Origin: Owenia fusiformis
Lineage: Eukaryota > Annelida > Polychaeta > Sabellida > Oweniidae
DNA length: 64,000 bases
Direction: 5' to 3'
Assembly (NCBI GenBank): GCA_903813345.2
Contig: CAIIXF020000001.1
Location: 22,465,915 to 22,529,914 of the forward strand
The notes under the pieces were generated by a model. That model ran no database searches, had not been told where the DNA came from, and worked only from the letters and a program-made list of their open reading frames with translations. Below are positions 60,115 through 64,000 of this stretch, piece by piece; positions within the stretch are counted from its first letter, which is position 1, and each line of letters starts with the position of its first letter. A program made the position numbers and the translations under genes.

Positions 60115-61242
60115 CTGAAATATTGTAGTTTGATATTGCAACCTATCGTGTACCAGATCTGCTGTATGTAATATTTGTCAATACTTTGACTTACTTATAA
60201 GTTTTATGGTTTTCAGAGGTTTTGTTGTCTGCTGATGGGTCAATAAATCACGTTTTCTACATTTATCAGGGGTGGGTTCAAGAACTCCTAATCCCATATA
60301 ATCCAACATTGAAAAGACGGGGTCCGCGCATTTTACCGAAACCCATTATAGTGATAAAGGAATTGACAAATATTTGAAAATTACCTCCTGTTCAAGTTCC
60401 AATCATTTTTATAGATTATATTGATAGATTTAATGTCACTGAATATGGTATTGCTTGTTGAGGATCACACAACATTACCGTTTATCATTTATTTGAGATT
60501 TAAGCAGGGGTCCATTTTTTAAAGAAATAATCGTTTTAAAAGATTTCTTGTGAATAGATAATAAATAAGTACAAAAAGTATGAATTATTATATATCAAGA
60601 GCATAATGTAAAATTTCAACTGAAAAATTAGATCAAAATGGAATCCATGTTCATAGTGGGGGGTATAACTCATCAAACACTGGATAATTTTTTTAAAGCT
60701 AATTGTTACAGCCTAATGTTTTTAATTTGCTTTTTTAAGTTAGGATTATAGCATTGACCATTTATGAATTTTTGAGCACCATACAAAGTTACAGAACTTC
60801 ATTTATGAACGATTTCAGCAGGGGTGTATTTTACAAATATTAAATATTTTTCCGGATAGTTCTTAGATGAAAAGCTAGTACATTGTTACAATTAAATTAC
60901 ATCATTGAGGTGTATAAATCATGAAAACAGGTTTCATCCTGATGTCTTCAACCTAATTCGTATAACGCCATGTCACAAATGGGGGGAGGGGACATTTACC
61001 TCCACTTGGGGATCTTTATTACTTTTATGACTTCAATATTACAGTTATGTCGGTATCATTATAAACAGGCATTAAATAAGTGTAGACTATTATAAATGGG
61101 TTGACAGCAAGAAGATTTATACAATTTAAACTGGAAAATGAGATAACAATGGGCTCTAAAATCACAATGATTGGTGTAACTAATCACATTTTTAATTTAT
61201 AAGCTTAGTATCATGTCCTAACAATTTAAATTAATCTTAAAT
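60115..61242. other. Probably intron of the second FRRS1-like gene
   Basis: The exon at 59925-60114 begins with a good acceptor, so transcription must come from the right. No preceding DOMON or Reeler exon is visible here or further to the window end. Confidence 0.6.
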
Positions 61243-62460
61243 AGTTATCCCATTGAACGAAGTTCGGAGGGATATAGGGAACGGGCCTCAGTCCGTCCGT
61301 CCGTCCATTCGGGCAATAACTCAAATACCGTTGGCCCGATTTTGACCATATTTTTACACATATACCCTATGGGGGTAGAAGTTCTCCTCGAAAGCCGATT
61401 TTCAAAATGGCTGCTCATTTAAAAATAGCGGCCATTTTAGTGCCGATTTTACAGTAATTTAGATGCAATATGTAAAACTGTAATAGCAATATCTTTTAAA
61501 TGAAAAAAAATATATAGGACATTAATAAAGCTAATGTAGATATTAAAGAAGCACATGGCAGCCATCTTGAAAAATGATGGCCTTTACTTGTTATTTTACG
61601 ATTTTTGCTGTAACTCGAAAAGTAGTGGAGTAATTTCGTTCATATTTGGTATATGAATACTATAAGCATGGCACACTGTCTAGTGATACTTTTGGTAGAA
61701 GGCGGCCATTTTAAACATAGCCGCCATTTTAACGTATTTTACTATAACTCGAAAAGTTGTGGAGCGATTTTGATCATTTCTGGTATGTGAATACTGTTAG
61801 GCGGTAAACACGATACAAAAATATGCCATATTCCTCAATGAATATGGCATATTCACTTGCGGTGTATGACAGATTCACCTGCGGTATATGTAATACACAC
61901 TAACCAATGAGTATGTGATACGGAAGTACGCAATTGTCAATTGCATCAATTGAACGAACAGGTAAAACTTTATAAATTATTATAATGATTACTGAATCAA
62001 CAGTACAGTTCATCCAATATATCAACGTATGCAGAAGTATCACTCACCAATCTCACGTCATAAACTTACCCAATCAATCCAGGATTCATATATTAGTACT
62101 CGACGCACTAACAATATTGGTAATCCAGCGTAGTTTTACATTTAGAGTCGATTCTCGCAACCAATCAAACCGAGTCTTTCTGTATCACGTTTTCACCTGC
62201 GGAATATGTCATATTCACCTGCTGTATATGGCATATTCTGCAAGTGAGTATGACAAATTCTGCAGGTGAGTATCGGGTATTCACTGAAACCAATATATCG
62301 CATATTCACTGCAGAATATCGCATACTCACCTGCGGAATATGTCATATACCGCAGGTGAGTATGGCATATTCACCCGTATCACAAATACCGCGCAACCAT
62401 GAATGTATGCCATATTCCGCGTAAAAAATACCATAAACATGGCACACTGAATTTTTTGAA
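61243..62460 (-). mobile_element. Second copy of the GGCGGCC-rich interspersed repeat, inverted and interrupted
   Basis: Starts TTATCCCATTGAACGAAGTT CGGAGGGATAT, the complement of the right end of 34702-35886. Then GTCCGTCCGTCC, ATACCCTATGGGGGTAGAAG and GGCGGCCATTTT. It stops at CATGGCACACTGAA (about 62460), so only about one inner unit is left. It is interrupted by 61796-62427. Confidence 0.85.
61796..62427. mobile_element. 632-bp nested element made of ATATTC-CACCTGCGG-ATATG words
   Basis: Splits the interspersed repeat at GAATAC/ATAAGCATGG; ATACT at the left and ATACC at the right are the likely 5-bp duplication. CATATTCACCTGCGG and its complement recur at least ten times in both orientations, for example CGGAATATGTCATATTCACC. 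TIRs are weak and no transposase is seen. Confidence 0.7.
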
Positions 62461-63072
62461 TATCTTAAAGTGGTTCAGATTTTCATTTATTGAAGATTTA
62501 ATTCAAGACTAATTCAAAAAGATGAATATTTTTGTGGATGGTTCTCGGATCAATTACTATTATTACCACCTTGCGGGGCATGTTTTAGGGGTATTAGTGC
62601 TAGTTTAGGTGGCATTTATGTTACTATATCGACCTGAGCAATAATTCTTATAACGTCATTTCTGCGAGCAATATTAAACAAAAACTGGATGATCAGTAGC
62701 TGGATATGGCAGAATACCCATTCGAGAAAAAAATATTGGGCGAGACGGTATTAATTAATTTCAATAGAAAGTTTGGGTTCTAGCATTGCGTCATGGGACA
62801 GTCTATTTTCTACTAAATAAAATAATCAAGGTAAACGCTTTTCTATTACTAAAGTTATTTGCTTGTAGAGATGCTTGTAGAGCCCGTATCGCAAAAATCA
62901 TATATCCTTTTACCCCACACCATATCATATGCTTTATTGATGTTAAAATCCATTTTTATAAATAGTGGGAATAAATTCCTAACTCATCTTAGATTATGAT
63001 TTAAATGCAATATTATATGCGATCAAATGCTTTTTCCAAGGTTTTAAAATGTAAACAGTGCTCAGTTTCAGT
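62461..63072. other. No gene seen
   Basis: AT-rich sequence between the interrupted repeat and the terminal tandem repeat; no exon or element ends recognised. Confidence 0.5.
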
Positions 63073-64000
63073 GCTCAACGGGTGAAAACGTATGTAGGAA
63101 TATAGGCAGAAACAATTTGCAGATCAACGAAAACAAGATTGCGTTCAAAGAAAGTGAACTAAATAGAACCATTATTTTTAATCATGTTGAAAGCAAAATA
63201 TAGTCAGACAGAAGATATTATTTTCAATTAAACAGATAAAATCAATATATCATGCTAATGACCTTTCCAAAAGCAGATTCATAAGTGGAAAATTCGTTGT
63301 TAACTTCAAAAGTATCAATATCTAATATTTTTCATTGGACCTCTGTTAAACCCCTCAATGATAAGTAAACGGTAATGTTGACAGGTCCTCAACGGGTGAA
63401 AAGGTATGTAGGAATTTATGTTTTATTATTTGAACATATCATTTAACAATTGGCAGATCAACGAAAAACAAGATGATGTTAAAAGAAAGTGAACTAAATG
63501 AAACCATTATTTTTTATCATTTTGAATGCAAAATATAGTCAAACAGACTATCTAAGTTTCAATTAAACAGATAAAATCAATATGGCATACTAATATTAAT
63601 AACCTTTCAAAAAAGACTTCAAAAATATCAAAATCTAATATCTTTTATATTTTTCTGTGAATCCCTGTTAACCCCACAATTATTAATAAATAAGTTTATT
63701 GGTAACATCTAATGTGCATCGAGATAAAATCAACATGTCATACTAGTAAACTTTCTAAAAGCCGATTAATGACTAGATAATCTGTTGTAAACTTCAAAAC
63801 TATCAAAATCTAATATTTTTTGTTGACCCCTCCCTGTTAAACCCCTCAATGATAAATAAACGGTAAAGTCCTCAACAGGTGAAAATGTATCATTTACACA
63901 TATCATATCAATTGGCGGATCAACAAAAACAAGATGATGTTAAAAGAAAGTGAACAAAAGGGAACAATTATTTCTCATCATTTTGAATGCAAAATATAAT
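63073..64000. repeat. Long-unit tandem repeat running off the window edge
   Basis: Units begin CTCAACGGGTGAAAA at 63073 and 63386 and CTCAACAGGTGAAAA at 63868. Shared words include CAGATCAACGAAAACAAGAT, GAAAGTGAACTAAAT and AAACAGATAAAATCAATAT. Unit lengths of about 313 and 482 bp differ because part of the unit is repeated in the second. At least three copies. Confidence 0.85.

Overview
The window is AT-rich animal (metazoan) nuclear DNA. It has intron-split genes with GT-AG splice sites, tRNA-derived SINEs, non-LTR retrotransposons, many small DNA transposons with terminal inverted repeats (TIRs), and minisatellites. The gene families and the repeat mix suggest an invertebrate, probably marine (lophotrochozoan, ambulacrarian or cephalochordate). 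I cannot name the species from the sequence.

Three host genes can be reconstructed exon by exon. (1) A complete minus-strand gene (CDS 25696 down to 9599, 5' UTR exons up to about 29949) encodes a ferric-chelate reductase 1-like protein (signal peptide, Reeler, DOMON, cytochrome b561, C-terminal membrane helix; about 608 aa). Its penultimate cytochrome helix is encoded by two homologous 100-nt exons (17034-17133 and 14349-14448). Their phases make joint inclusion frameshifting, so mutually exclusive splicing is predicted. (2) A plus-strand NDUFB6-like complex I accessory subunit has four coding exons, 49005-55022; exons 3 and 4 do not join in frame as written. (3) The 3' part of a second Reeler/DOMON/cytochrome b561 gene lies on the minus strand (60114 down to 56449) and continues upstream past the window. 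Its last exon appears to use a 3' splice site lying inside a 41-bp minisatellite of about 26 units, so the array looks like an amplified splice acceptor.

The centre (33.6-44.7 kb) is a transposon nest. A 5'-truncated CR1-like LINE (33670-36402) carries a 1.2-kb insertion rich in GGCGGCCATTTT motifs. Next to it is an I/Jockey-like LINE with zinc-knuckle ORF1 tail, endonuclease, RT and RNase H (about 36490-44668). That LINE is interrupted in RNase H by a 3782-bp TIR element flanked by TG, which itself holds a 1055-bp mariner-like element. Other delimited elements are two hAT MITEs with 8-bp target duplications, two pogo-like MITEs, a 1085-bp mariner-like element, a palindromic TTAA-flanked element, an element with 9-bp duplications and minisatellite TIRs (3413-4433), an element with 8-bp duplications and a minisatellite body just upstream of NDUFB6 (47529-48769), and a self-nested element in NDUFB6 intron 1.

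Functionally, the two flanking genes are probably paralogous transmembrane electron-transfer (ferric/ascorbate-type) reductases, and the gene between them is mitochondrial. The rest (1-9 kb, 30-33.5 kb, 60-64 kb) shows no convincing coding exons.
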